From assembly GCA_949096025.1 (NCBI GenBank), contig CARXKP010000012.1, positions 12,335 through 27,813 on the forward strand: DNA of 15,479 nucleotides, read 5' to 3'. Shown here piece after piece: positions 6,949 to 15,479 of this stretch (positions within the stretch are counted from its first letter, which is position 1; each line of letters starts with the position of its first letter). Position numbers and translations under genes: made by a program. Origin of the DNA: an uncultured Eubacteriales bacterium. Lineage in GTDB: Bacteria > Bacillota > Clostridia > Christensenellales > UBA1242. The notes beneath the pieces are model-generated. The model made no database searches. It was given only the letters and a program-made list of their open reading frames with translations, and was not told the origin of the DNA.

Positions 6949-9900
6949 TTAATCATCAAAGTCGCCGAAATCATCAAATATATCAAGATTATCCAAATCG
7001 TTTTTGGTTGTTTCTTCGTAGACTTCTTTAACTTCTTCTGATGCCTCTTCTGAAGTGTTGTTTAAATGTTCTTCAAAATCAAATATTCCTTCAGCAAGGT
7101 CTTTTTCAGTATCTTTTGCAATTGTATTTGCCTGGTCTTGTTCATCTTGACTAAGTTCAGAAAGTGAAATTTCTTTATCACCTTCTGCTAAAATTTTAAC
7201 ATCAAGTCCAAGAGCCTGCAATTCTTTTACGAGTACTTTAAATGATTCAGGAATTCCAGGTTCTGCAATAGGAAGTCCTTTAATAATAGACTCGTAAGTT
7301 CTAAGACGACCATTAAGATCATCAGATTTAACAGTAAGCATTTCTTGTAAGATATGGCTTGCACCATAAGCTTCAAGAGCCCAAACTTCCATTTCACCAA
7401 ATCTCTGACCACCAAATAATGATTTACCACCAAGTGGTTGTTGAGTAATAAGAGCATAAGGCCCAATAGAACGAGCGTGAATCTTAGAATCTACCATATG
7501 TTCAAGTTTAAGCATATATTTAACACCAACAGTAGAAAGATTATCAAAAGGTTCTCCTGTTCTACCATCGTAAAGTTGAATTTTTCCATCTTCACGGAAA
7601 TTATTTCCAACAAGTAATTCTTTTATGTCTTCCATTGTAGCACCATCAAATGCTGGAGTCGCAACTTTCCATCCAAGTGTTTTTGCTACAAGCCCTAAAT
7701 GTACTTCCATAACCTGCCCAATGTTCATACGTGATGGAATACCAAGAGGACTTAAAACTATATCAATTGGCTGTCCATTTGCCATATAAGGCATATCTGC
7801 TTCAGGTAATACGATAGATACAACACCTTTATTACCGTGACGACCAGACATTTTGTCCCCGACCGATATCTTACGTTTTTGAGCAACGGTAACTCTTACC
7901 ATCATATTGACACCAGGTTCAAGGTCATCTTTGTTCTTCTTAGAAAATACCTGAACATCAACAACTACACCACCTTTACCGTGTTGTACTCTAAGAGAGG
8001 TATCTCTAACATCTCTGGCTTTATCACCAAAAATTGCTCTTAAAAGTCTTTCTTCTGGAGTTAAATCGGTTTCACCCTTAGGAGTAACTTTTCCAACTAA
8101 AATGTCATTTGGCTGAACTTCAGCACCAATTCTAATAATACCATTTTCATCTAGGTCCTTAAGTGCATCTTCTCCAAGGTTAGGAATATCACGAGTAATC
8201 GCTTCATCACCAAGTTTTGTTGTACGGCATTTGATTTCGTGATCATAAAGTGTTATAGATGTATAGACATCTTCTTTTACTAGTCTTTCATTAATAAGAA
8301 TAGCATCTTCGAAGTTTTGTCCTTCCCAGTTCATATATCCAATAAGAACATTTTTACCAACAGCAAGTTCCCCATTTTCTGTTGAATATCCGTCTGTTAA
8401 TACATCACCTTCTTTAACTTTTTCACCTTTTACAACACAAGGTCTTTGATTGAAACATACATCATCGTTTGCTTTTGCAAACTTAATAAGACTATAAATA
8501 TCTTCATCACCTTTTTCAGTGAGAACTCTAATTTCATCTGCTGAAACATAAGTAACTTTACCTGCACGCTTTGCAAGTATAACGCAACCACTATCGTGAG
8601 CAGCAACAGCTTCCATTCCAGTACCAACAATAGGAGCTTCTGGTTTAATCACAGGCACAGCCTGTCGTTGCATATTTGCGCCCATAAGCGCACGGTTTGC
8701 TTCATCGCCACTTACGAAAGGAATCAAACTCGTAGCGACTGAAATAAGTTGTTTTGGAGATACATCCATATAATCAACTTTACTTGCTGGTACATCAATA
8801 TTTGTTGAACCGTGACGGCAAATAATATGAGAATTTATAAAGTGACCTTCATCATCTAAAGGTTCAATTGCCTGAGCAATATAACTATCATTTTCTACAT
8901 CAGCCATTTTATAAACAATATCTTTAGTAACAACGCCCCTTTCCTTGTCAACTACTCTATAAGGAGTTTCTAGGAAACCATAATCATTAACTCTAACATA
9001 AGTTGCAAGAGTATTAAGAAGTCCAATTGATTGACCTTCTGGCGTTTCGATAGGACAAATTCTACCATAATGTGTGTAATGAATATCACGAATTTCAGGA
9101 TCTGCTCTTTCCTTCTTAATACCTCCAGGACCAATAGCAGAAACACGTCTTTTTTGAGTAATTCCAGAAAGAGGATTCTTTTGATCCATAATTTGTGAAA
9201 GTTGTGATTGTGAGAAGAAATCACGAAGAGCTTTATTAACAGCTTTTGGATTCATTATTTGAGAAGGGGTTACTTCTACAAATTCACGGCCTTGTAAAGT
9301 TTCTTTAATATTAACAGAAAGCTTTGTTACGCCACTTCTAAATGCGTTACAAGTAAGTTCACCAACAGTAGCAACCCTCTTATTAGAAAGATGTTCGATT
9401 TTATCTATTCCAGCAAATCCTTCAAGTACATCAAGGTAAACTGAAACAGTAGCAAGAATGTCATCCATAGTTAATGTAGTTATAACTAATTCTTTAGCAT
9501 TTTCCTTAATTGCCTTTAATAATTCTTCTTTTGTATTATTTTCTGCAATCATTTGTTTTAAAACTGGATAATAAACATCTTCAAAAATTCCGAGCTCTTC
9601 TTGATTGCAATCAAGAACTTTAGATAAAGTCACACGGTTATTTCCTCTTAAAAGATGACGTTTACCATTAAATTGTATCCAAACTTCATTAACACCTGCG
9701 TTTTGAACTCTATCTGCACTTTCTGCATTAAATTCTTCACCCGCTTTAACTAAGATTTCTCCATCAACTACAATATTATCAGCATTAATAAGCCCAGGTA
9801 ATCTCTCTCTTAAAGCAAGCTTTTTATTTACTTTATATCTACCAACTTTTGAAAGATTGTAATAAGCATCTGTAAAAAATGAAGCATTCAAGAAACTTCT

Positions 9901-10650
9901 TGTACTTTCAACAGAAGGAACATCTGTTGGTCTTGTTTTTCTTGAAAACTCAAGCAAACATTCTTCCTGAGTAGTCTGAGTTTCTTTATCAATAACATAT
10001 TTAATGTATCTATTCTCACCGAATAATTTAACAATTTCTTCATTGGTGAAACCAAAACATTTTAGGAATACACCTAAACTAATAACACTTTTTCTTTCAA
10101 GAACAATTTTTAAATTTTCATTTGCCCCTTGCTTGATTTCAATCCAAGTACCGTGAACTGGAATCATTTGTGCTTTCAAAGTAGCATTATTTTCTTTTTC
10201 ACGAGTCATATAAACACTAGGTGCTCTTACAATTTGATTAATAACAACTCTTTCTATTCCATTGAACACAAAAGAACCTTGATCGGTCATCATAGGAACA
10301 TCACCTAAAAATACTTCCTGTTCAACCGCCTGTCCAGTTTCTTCAACAACAAAACGAGCTTTTACCTTCAAAGGAGCAGAATAAGTTGCTCCTCTTCTTT
10401 TACATTCTTTTATATCATACTTTGGTTCTTGAAAAGGCAAAATTTCTGTGATATATAATTTTGCTTTGCCAGAGTAATCTGTTATTGGAAAAAACTCGTC
10501 AATAGTTTTTTTAATTCCTTTTGACAAAAAGTCTTTATAAGATTTTTTTTGAATTTCAAGAAGTGGTGGTACTTTTATAAGTTCATTACACTTTCCAAAT
10601 GTAACTCTCTCTACTTTACCTTGTTTAATTCTTCTAACGTTGACAGACAT
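6949..10650 (-). CDS. rpoB: DNA-directed RNA polymerase subunit beta
   Basis: This 1233-residue RNA polymerase subunit shows the rifamycin region at 480-510, CPIETPEG at 532-539, the DGxxTGEPF-type motif and the C-terminal PESFKVLVKELQ element that docks beta'. Against E. coli numbering (offset 27), several rifamycin-pocket positions differ: Phe514 is Ile487, His526 is Gln499, Asn568 is Ser541 and Ile572 is Leu545. Asp516, Arg529 and Ser531 are kept (Asp489, Arg502, Ser504). Residues 1155-1233 form a strongly acidic tail (29 Asp/Glu, 5 Lys) ending in repeated D-D-F units. The start has AAGGAG (10658-10663) with a 7-nt spacer. It is the first gene of rpoBC; rplJ and rplL are not upstream. Expression is likely tuned by a leader attenuator. 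Confidence 0.99.
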   Translation of the reverse strand: MSVNVRRIKQGKVERVTFGKCNELIKVPPLLEIQKKSYKDFLSKGIKKTIDEFFPITDYSGKAKLYITEILPFQEPKYDIKECKRRGATYSAPLKVKARFVVEETGQAVEQEVFLGDVPMMTDQGSFVFNGIERVVINQIVRAPSVYMTREKENNATLKAQMIPVHGTWIEIKQGANENLKIVLERKSVISLGVFLKCFGFTNEEIVKLFGENRYIKYVIDKETQTTQEECLLEFSRKTRPTDVPSVESTRSFLNASFFTDAYYNLSKVGRYKVNKKLALRERLPGLINADNIVVDGEILVKAGEEFNAESADRVQNAGVNEVWIQFNGKRHLLRGNNRVTLSKVLDCNQEELGIFEDVYYPVLKQMIAENNTKEELLKAIKENAKELVITTLTMDDILATVSVYLDVLEGFAGIDKIEHLSNKRVATVGELTCNAFRSGVTKLSVNIKETLQGREFVEVTPSQIMNPKAVNKALRDFFSQSQLSQIMDQKNPLSGITQKRRVSAIGPGGIKKERADPEIRDIHYTHYGRICPIETPEGQSIGLLNTLATYVRVNDYGFLETPYRVVDKERGVVTKDIVYKMADVENDSYIAQAIEPLDDEGHFINSHIICRHGSTNIDVPASKVDYMDVSPKQLISVATSLIPFVSGDEANRALMGANMQRQAVPVIKPEAPIVGTGMEAVAAHDSGCVILAKRAGKVTYVSADEIRVLTEKGDEDIYSLIKFAKANDDVCFNQRPCVVKGEKVKEGDVLTDGYSTENGELAVGKNVLIGYMNWEGQNFEDAILINERLVKEDVYTSITLYDHEIKCRTTKLGDEAITRDIPNLGEDALKDLDENGIIRIGAEVQPNDILVGKVTPKGETDLTPEERLLRAIFGDKARDVRDTSLRVQHGKGGVVVDVQVFSKKNKDDLEPGVNMMVRVTVAQKRKISVGDKMSGRHGNKGVVSIVLPEADMPYMANGQPIDIVLSPLGIPSRMNIGQVMEVHLGLVAKTLGWKVATPAFDGATMEDIKELLVGNNFREDGKIQLYDGRTGEPFDNLSTVGVKYMLKLEHMVDSKIHARSIGPYALITQQPLGGKSLFGGQRFGEMEVWALEAYGASHILQEMLTVKSDDLNGRLRTYESIIKGLPIAEPGIPESFKVLVKELQALGLDVKILAEGDKEISLSELSQDEQDQANTIAKDTEKDLAEGIFDFEEHLNNTSEEASEEVKEVYEETTKNDLDNLDIFDDFGDFDD

Positions 10651-10670
10651 TTTATCTCTCCTTAATTTAT

Positions 10671-10772
10671 GTGATTGAATTTACATAAAAAAAGCCTTTA
10701 TGGCGCAAAATGCCCATAATAGCCACGTATTATTAAATTAACTTCTCATTTTATGCTTCACAATCACGAATA
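10671..10772 (-). promoter_or_regulatory. rpoB leader RNA, candidate attenuation control element
   Basis: The predicted transcript starts near 10772 and has a 122-nt leader. In transcript order it contains GTGATTG (10761-10767); a 6-bp hairpin AUAAUA/UAUUAU (10728-10733 with 10716-10721); a terminator hairpin that shares 10716-10721 with it; and CAATCAC (10671-10677), fully complementary to the first element, 7 nt before the ribosome site. The 6-bp hairpin can block the terminator, and the long-range pair would close the whole leader near the ribosome site. The known L10-binding leader was not recognised, and there is no ribosomal protein gene in the operon. The regulator is unknown. Confidence 0.55.
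10687..10724 (-). terminator. Intrinsic terminator inside the rpoB leader
   Basis: On the minus strand GGCTATTATGG (10714-10724) pairs with CCATAAAGGCT (10693-10703), with one A-A mismatch and a G-U end pair, and ends in seven T (10687-10693). It stands 36 nt before rpoB and 48 nt after the predicted start, a premature-termination position. Confidence 0.75.
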
Positions 10773-10778
10773 TTTAAT

Positions 10779-10808
10779 ATTATAACAAATTTTAAGTTTT
10801 TATGTCAA
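10779..10808 (-). promoter_or_regulatory. Strong promoter of rpoBC with UP-like element
   Basis: On the minus strand TTGACA (10803-10808) and TATAAT (10779-10784) are both perfect, 18 nt apart, with TG one base before the -10 (extended -10). Upstream A tracts (10811-10817 and 10823-10828 in minus sense) resemble an UP element. Confidence 0.9.
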
Positions 10809-10886
10809 TGTTTTTTTACAACTTTTTTAAAAAATATACTTTATTTTTAATGTACAACTTGCAAAATTTATCATATTTTAGCAAAT

Positions 10887-10919
10887 AAAAAGCATCGAGA
10901 TAACATCTCGACACTTTTT
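10887..10919 (-). terminator. Terminator of the GLUG-repeat protein gene
   Basis: A 15-bp stem pairs 10887-10901 with 10905-10919, with two G-U wobbles on the minus strand and a 3-nt loop, ending in five T on the minus strand. It starts 10 nt after the stop codon. The plus-strand reading is also T-rich, so it may work both ways. It separates this gene from the rpoB promoter. Confidence 0.85.
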
Positions 10920-10929
10920 ATCTAATCAT

Positions 10930-13900
10930 TTACAACATTTTTAACCAAACAAAAGAGTCCTCTATATTCAATGTACTTAGTTCATTTACTCTTGTTTTCC
11001 ATATTTGTTTTTCAGTCATATTTACAGTTACATTATTTCCATCTTCGTCCTTATATATTTCTCCATCTTTATATATAAACTTATTATCAGATAATCTTAT
11101 AAAACCATCTTTTCCATTTAATTCAATTGATGACTGATCATATATGTGAGTGGCATAATATAAACCATCACTACCTCTATAAAGTACCTTCTGCAAAAGG
11201 TGTTCTGATTGTTTGATAGTTATTGTGTTATTATTGCTATCAATATACTTATAATCATCTATTGTGTTTGAATCTTTAACGAAATTTATTGTTTTATTAT
11301 CTTTAGTATAAACAAATTTAGGCTCTGGAAAATCAATATAATAAACTGATTCGCCTGCTGAAAGACTTTCATTTAGATTATTGTCTTTTTTAACTAAATA
11401 TTCATCTCCGAAAATATTATTAAATATATTTTCCTCAAGTCCACCAGTACTAGAAGAACGTTTATTTCCATATTCAACAGATGATACACCATAATTATTA
11501 ATATTTAATCCAATTTTAGCATTTTTAACTCTTGTTTTGTATGTTACAAATGTATTTACCTCTTCATATTTAGTTTTTCCATTTTGTGCACCATAATAAT
11601 AAACATTTTTAAAGGCTTTCTTTGTCTGATCTTGATTAGTTATATAATAGTTAAATTGTGCTTCCTCAGGTTTATCCTCTTTATATTCAGCAAAATCTTT
11701 GTTTTCACCTAAAGCTCTTGAGTCATAAACTTCTGCTTCAACAGTAGAAGTAGTATAACAATATTCAATAGTAGGAACTTTGCCAAGTTCTGCATTTCCT
11801 AATAAACCTCCAACGGAAGCAGTAGAAGCAACGCCTGTAGTATAAGTTTCAATTACTAATTTAGATGTACTGTAACAATTTTTCATATCTAAAGCGGCAT
11901 ATACATTTCTTGTTAAACTACCAACAATTCCCCCTAAATAAGGATTAGCTTTTTGACCAAGAATAGATAAACTACTAGATTTTACAGCAATTCCATCAAT
12001 ATTAAGTGCAGATGAAACCGTACCAACAGCACCACCTAAAACTGAAGCTCCAGAGATATCAGATTTTACTACGCTATCTTTAATACTTGAAAGAACTGGA
12101 CTACTTGATACAACAATTCCAACTAAACCACCTACATTAGCAATAGCAGTTTCATTTTCATTGTTTGTAACACGGAAATTCTGTTCTACTAAAGCATTTG
12201 ATATATTACCTGCAGATAATTTTCCTGCTATTCCACCTACCGCTTCTGCTGCTTTAGGCACATTTGCAAAAGTTGATTCAATATTACCATTATTAGGAAC
12301 ATAAGCATATTTCAAGTTGCCAGCGACCTCACCAACAACATATCCCGCATAATGATTTGCTCTTAATTTAGAATTTAATTTGACATCTACAAAGGTATAT
12401 TCAACATTAGCACCTTCTCCAATTCCACCAAAAGCGAACCCTGCTCTACTACCAGTTACAATTTCTATATCCTTCACGTGAGCATTATAAACTTTTCCTT
12501 GACCTACAAAGCCAATTAAGCCACCCGCATAAGAGAATGCACTATCCTGCCCAGCACCTTCAATAAATGTTTCATTATTGCTAGGAGAATAAACTGCCCA
12601 TACATTAGTATTGCTATAAATATCTTTAGCCTCAAAATCATTGATTGCCTTTCCAATAATTCCTCCTACAAAATTAAGACCTGAAACAGAAGGAAGATTA
12701 TTTTCAAGCGAATCAACATTGATATCATATATATAACCATATTTTAAAGTTCCCGCAAGCACGCCAACATTGTTAGTATTATTAAATACAATCTCTTTTG
12801 GCGCCAATGAAAGATTCTTTACTGAGCCTATCTTATTGGCTGCATATCCTATTTGTGAGAATAAACCGCCGTTATTTCTATTATCCATAAACACGGAAGC
12901 AAAACCAGTAATATCCATTCCATTACCTTCAAAATTACCTGCATAAATAACTTTATATAAACCAGAATGTCCTTCAAATTCATTATATGATATATCTTTT
13001 AAAACTCTATAATTAGTTGTATTGATATTATTTGAAGCCGTTTCATTTAGTATTTCATTTTCAAGAGTAGTAGCACTATAAACCAATCTTGGATTATGAA
13101 TAGAACCACGGTCAGGAGCTTTGCTGTCATCAATATAATGATATGTTACATTGCCACTTGTTTCATCAACTTCAGTGTATGAGAAATTCTTCACAGAAAG
13201 TGTTCTAACATTAGGAGCTACTAAAGTCAATCTTCGTAAACCGAAAGACATAACTTTCTCTTCGTAAACTGTATTACTTTGATTATTTCCATCACTTCCT
13301 GGAAGAACAATTTTATCTGTTGTTGGAATATATTCAACAAAATCATTTGACTGATATCCTTGTGAATAGAACCAAACAGCCTTAACACTCATATTCATAT
13401 CATAAGAGTATCCCTCAAAGTATTTTTCTATTTGAGCAAATTCATCTCTCGTTAATCTCTGTATGCCATCATAACTTACATTATATAGGGACACATTGAT
13501 TGGTTTATCATCTTCACTCAAAAATGGCGATTTGCCTATTTGATAGAAATAATAACAGTTTTCAAATTGTCCTTCTAAATTATCAAAGCTATTGTCTCTA
13601 GCAAAGCCTGCTGATGCTGTCGTATTGCTTTTTAAAATAGATAATGAGAAGGAATTTCTTATTGTTCCCCCATTTCTAAAGACAAAACCGGCCATATCAG
13701 ATGAAGTTTTTGAAAGATCAATATCTGTATAACAGTCTTTTATTAACCCTGCATTATTAAATACAAAACCCGCGCCTGACAAAGTTGAAGTGATATAACT
13801 TTCACTATCGTGACTATATAAATTAGTATTTGTTTCTTCACCAGAAACATAACTTGTAATAATTTGTGAATCTTTTGAATTTTCTATAGCCATTCCCGCA

Positions 13901-15479
13901 ACGTGTTGATCTTGTTGTGAGTTGTTAATGAGTTTTCCCTCTTTAAAATAGCAAGCAGCAATTTTATTATTATTTTGCGCAACAATACCTGCTAGATTGA
14001 AAGGGGCTTTTGCATTAATACTTACACCACAGTTTGTTATATAACCACTATTTCTTCCTGCAATACCACCTATAAAACTACTTCCTGCAAGTGCATTATC
14101 TGCTTTCACAGCAAGATAATATTCATCCTGTTCATTTCTTTCAGTATATACCTGACAATTAGTAATAATGCCTTGATTTTCAGCAGCAATACTTCCAAAA
14201 ACAAAACTATCAGCGGAAGTTATAAACTTAACAGTTCTAAGACCGTTTAAACCGTATATTGAATCATTTGCATCATTATTTAAATCATTCCCATCTGCAG
14301 AAGAAATATAATTAACAATTAAGTTTTTAACTGTAGATTCATCTGATAATGTACTAAATAAACCAATTTCTGATGATGCTCCCATATCATAAGTACCAGC
14401 AAAATTAATAGAATGTCCATTTCCATCAAATGAAGCAAAATTACCATTTAATGGTGTAAAGGCAGCACTTCCCCCCTCAACAGCAACAGAAGGGAGAGTA
14501 ATATCGTTTAATAGTATATAATAGCCACCACTTTGCATCTTTATTAAATCAGAATAAGTGTATATTGGCAATGGACTTTCTTCACTACTAGTTGAATAAA
14601 CACTAAGTATAAATGAAGTTTCTATCCTATTATAAGATGAATAATTTGAATCATTCTTATCTGGAATACTGTCTGCCGTAATAGGATACGAAACATAAAC
14701 ACCATTTTGAGAATCAAAATAACCTACAAATTCAAAGAAATAGAATTTCTCTTCAGCAGAATGAGTTCTTTTTACTGTTATTCTTAAACCTTCTGAATCA
14801 AAATAATAATTTTTTTCTTCTATTTCTTGAGAAGTTGTTGAATAACCAATTCTTGGCTTCAATCTTGGATTTTTCGGATCATCTTCAGAAACTGCCATTC
14901 TATAATCTGGTTGATCTTCAGTAATAAGGTTTGTAACTGCTCTCCAGTATCCGTTTTGTGCAAGACTAGACGCAAATTCATTAATCTTATTTACAACCCC
15001 AGTAATTGAAGGAGAATATTCAATGAAATCAAATAAATCAAGACTTAAAGTATATCGAGTACCAACTTGGACATTAATTACTCCATCTCCCATACCCTTC
15101 ACAATATCTTTATTTGCATCAAAATCATTATTGTAATTAACAACATACTCAAATACCGTAATTTTTGTATAACTTTCAACAGTTCTTACTAATTCTCCAT
15201 CTTGCTGTGAAGCTGTTGCAATAATTTCAAATACATTACTATCTTCACTTGTATAATCTACAGCCCCCTCTGTAATAGTCAAATAATAACTACCATTTTC
15301 TCGAGTAATTCTACCAAGTGGAGAAGAAGAAACTAAACTAATATTATCTTGTCTAAATCCATAAGATTCAATATTGAGTTTATATTTCATACCTCTAGCA
15401 ACATCGTAAGACATATAGTACTTACCTTGATTAGCCTTCCCTGTTTTTCCTTCAATTTCAACCGCAACAAAGTTTTGTA
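10930..15479 (-). CDS. Large extracellular GLUG-repeat protein (N-terminus outside window)
   Basis: The frame is open to the right edge, so at least 1515 residues are seen and the start and signal sequence lie outside; the Met at 15412-15414 is internal. In order: an Ig-like beta-rich part (to about 14566); a first GLUG block opening with GYYILLNDITL and FDGNGHSINFAG, with about seven repeats of the type GGIAGRNSGYITNC (about 14565-13525); a linker ending in an AVWFY closure; a second block opening with NFEGNGMDITG and about ten repeats such as VGGIAGKLSAGNISNA (about 13104-11740); and a Tyr/Asn/Asp-rich beta C-terminus. GLUG repeats build beta-helix-like stalks in surface proteins, so adhesion or matrix binding is plausible but unproven. 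No LPxTG, SLH or C-terminal membrane anchor is present; it ends abruptly in VWLKML. Any anchor must lie at the N-terminus. Confidence 0.87.
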   Translation of the reverse strand, partial: QNFVAVEIEGKTGKANQGKYYMSYDVARGMKYKLNIESYGFRQDNISLVSSSPLGRITRENGSYYLTITEGAVDYTSEDSNVFEIIATASQQDGELVRTVESYTKITVFEYVVNYNNDFDANKDIVKGMGDGVINVQVGTRYTLSLDLFDFIEYSPSITGVVNKINEFASSLAQNGYWRAVTNLITEDQPDYRMAVSEDDPKNPRLKPRIGYSTTSQEIEEKNYYFDSEGLRITVKRTHSAEEKFYFFEFVGYFDSQNGVYVSYPITADSIPDKNDSNYSSYNRIETSFILSVYSTSSEESPLPIYTYSDLIKMQSGGYYILLNDITLPSVAVEGGSAAFTPLNGNFASFDGNGHSINFAGTYDMGASSEIGLFSTLSDESTVKNLIVNYISSADGNDLNNDANDSIYGLNGLRTVKFITSADSFVFGSIAAENQGIITNCQVYTERNEQDEYYLAVKADNALAGSSFIGGIAGRNSGYITNCGVSINAKAPFNLAGIVAQNNNKIAACYFKEGKLINNSQQDQHVAGMAIENSKDSQIITSYVSGEETNTNLYSHDSESYITSTLSGAGFVFNNAGLIKDCYTDIDLSKTSSDMAGFVFRNGGTIRNSFSLSILKSNTTASAGFARDNSFDNLEGQFENCYYFYQIGKSPFLSEDDKPINVSLYNVSYDGIQRLTRDEFAQIEKYFEGYSYDMNMSVKAVWFYSQGYQSNDFVEYIPTTDKIVLPGSDGNNQSNTVYEEKVMSFGLRRLTLVAPNVRTLSVKNFSYTEVDETSGNVTYHYIDDSKAPDRGSIHNPRLVYSATTLENEILNETASNNINTTNYRVLKDISYNEFEGHSGLYKVIYAGNFEGNGMDITGFASVFMDNRNNGGLFSQIGYAANKIGSVKNLSLAPKEIVFNNTNNVGVLAGTLKYGYIYDINVDSLENNLPSVSGLNFVGGIIGKAINDFEAKDIYSNTNVWAVYSPSNNETFIEGAGQDSAFSYAGGLIGFVGQGKVYNAHVKDIEIVTGSRAGFAFGGIGEGANVEYTFVDVKLNSKLRANHYAGYVVGEVAGNLKYAYVPNNGNIESTFANVPKAAEAVGGIAGKLSAGNISNALVEQNFRVTNNENETAIANVGGLVGIVVSSSPVLSSIKDSVVKSDISGASVLGGAVGTVSSALNIDGIAVKSSSLSILGQKANPYLGGIVGSLTRNVYAALDMKNCYSTSKLVIETYTTGVASTASVGGLLGNAELGKVPTIEYCYTTSTVEAEVYDSRALGENKDFAEYKEDKPEEAQFNYYITNQDQTKKAFKNVYYYGAQNGKTKYEEVNTFVTYKTRVKNAKIGLNINNYGVSSVEYGNKRSSSTGGLEENIFNNIFGDEYLVKKDNNLNESLSAGESVYYIDFPEPKFVYTKDNKTINFVKDSNTIDDYKYIDSNNNTITIKQSEHLLQKVLYRGSDGLYYATHIYDQSSIELNGKDGFIRLSDNKFIYKDGEIYKDEDGNNVTVNMTEKQIWKTRVNELSTLNIEDSFVWLKML

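Noticed and set aside
10651..10772. Ribosomal protein L10 leader
   Set aside because: The characteristic L10-binding internal loop was not seen, and no rplJ follows.
11740..14565. DNA tandem repeats or phase-variable repeats in the GLUG gene
   Set aside because: The repeats are visible only at protein level; nucleotide copies are too diverged, and no simple-sequence tract of note was seen.
15412..15414. ATG as the start of the GLUG-repeat protein
   Set aside because: The frame stays open for 21 more codons to the window edge and no ribosome site precedes this ATG, so it is internal.
1..15479. CRISPR array, insertion sequence, prophage or attachment site
   Set aside because: No regularly spaced repeats, transposase or integrase motifs, or direct repeat at the tRNA-Glu 3' end were found by eye.

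Overview
The window is AT-rich, uses the standard code (TGA serves as a stop) and looks like a chromosomal segment of a low-GC Bacillota, probably a gut-type Clostridia or Bacilli lineage. The reasons are strong Shine-Dalgarno sequences, sigma-A-type promoters (TTGACA/TATAAT, often with an extended -10), RpoB and RpoC of Bacillota length, and a GLUG-repeat surface protein. The lineage is an inference. No mobile element, CRISPR array or transposase was seen.

Layout. On the minus strand, positions 1-1833 hold a two-gene operon: a patatin-like phospholipase followed by a membrane-tethered ComEC-type metallo-beta-lactamase-fold protein that runs off the left edge. Divergent from it, a strong promoter drives tRNA-Glu(CTC). 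Downstream lies a leader with two mutually exclusive hairpins, one terminator-like, and then a 79-residue charged protein. A bidirectional terminator closes this unit. Next comes an apparent ~87-nt small RNA (2562-2648, plus strand) with its own extended -10 promoter, three hairpins and an intrinsic terminator. It is antisense to the last codons of a minus-strand single-span membrane protein with Ig-like/Big_2-like folds (2582-3298). That gene may be transcribed almost without a leader.

The centre is rpoB-rpoC (minus, 3386-10650), with a near-consensus promoter, a 122-nt leader containing an intrinsic terminator and a possible competing hairpin, and a terminator just after rpoC. The usual neighbours (rplJ/rplL before rpoB, rpsL/rpsG after rpoC) are absent, so rpoBC stands as a separate bicistronic unit. 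RpoB carries several substitutions at rifamycin-contact positions, including Gln at the E. coli His526 position. RpoC has an unusual bridge-helix N-terminal segment.

The right third (10930-15479) is the C-terminal part of a very large extracellular protein, with Ig-like N-terminal material and two GLUG-repeat beta-helix blocks. It ends in its own terminator just upstream of the rpoB promoter.

The most promising undescribed elements are the small RNA at 2562-2648, the rpoB leader attenuator, and the tRNA-Glu/leader/small-gene arrangement. All three rest on visible base pairing and promoter motifs, and none has been tested by covariation or expression.
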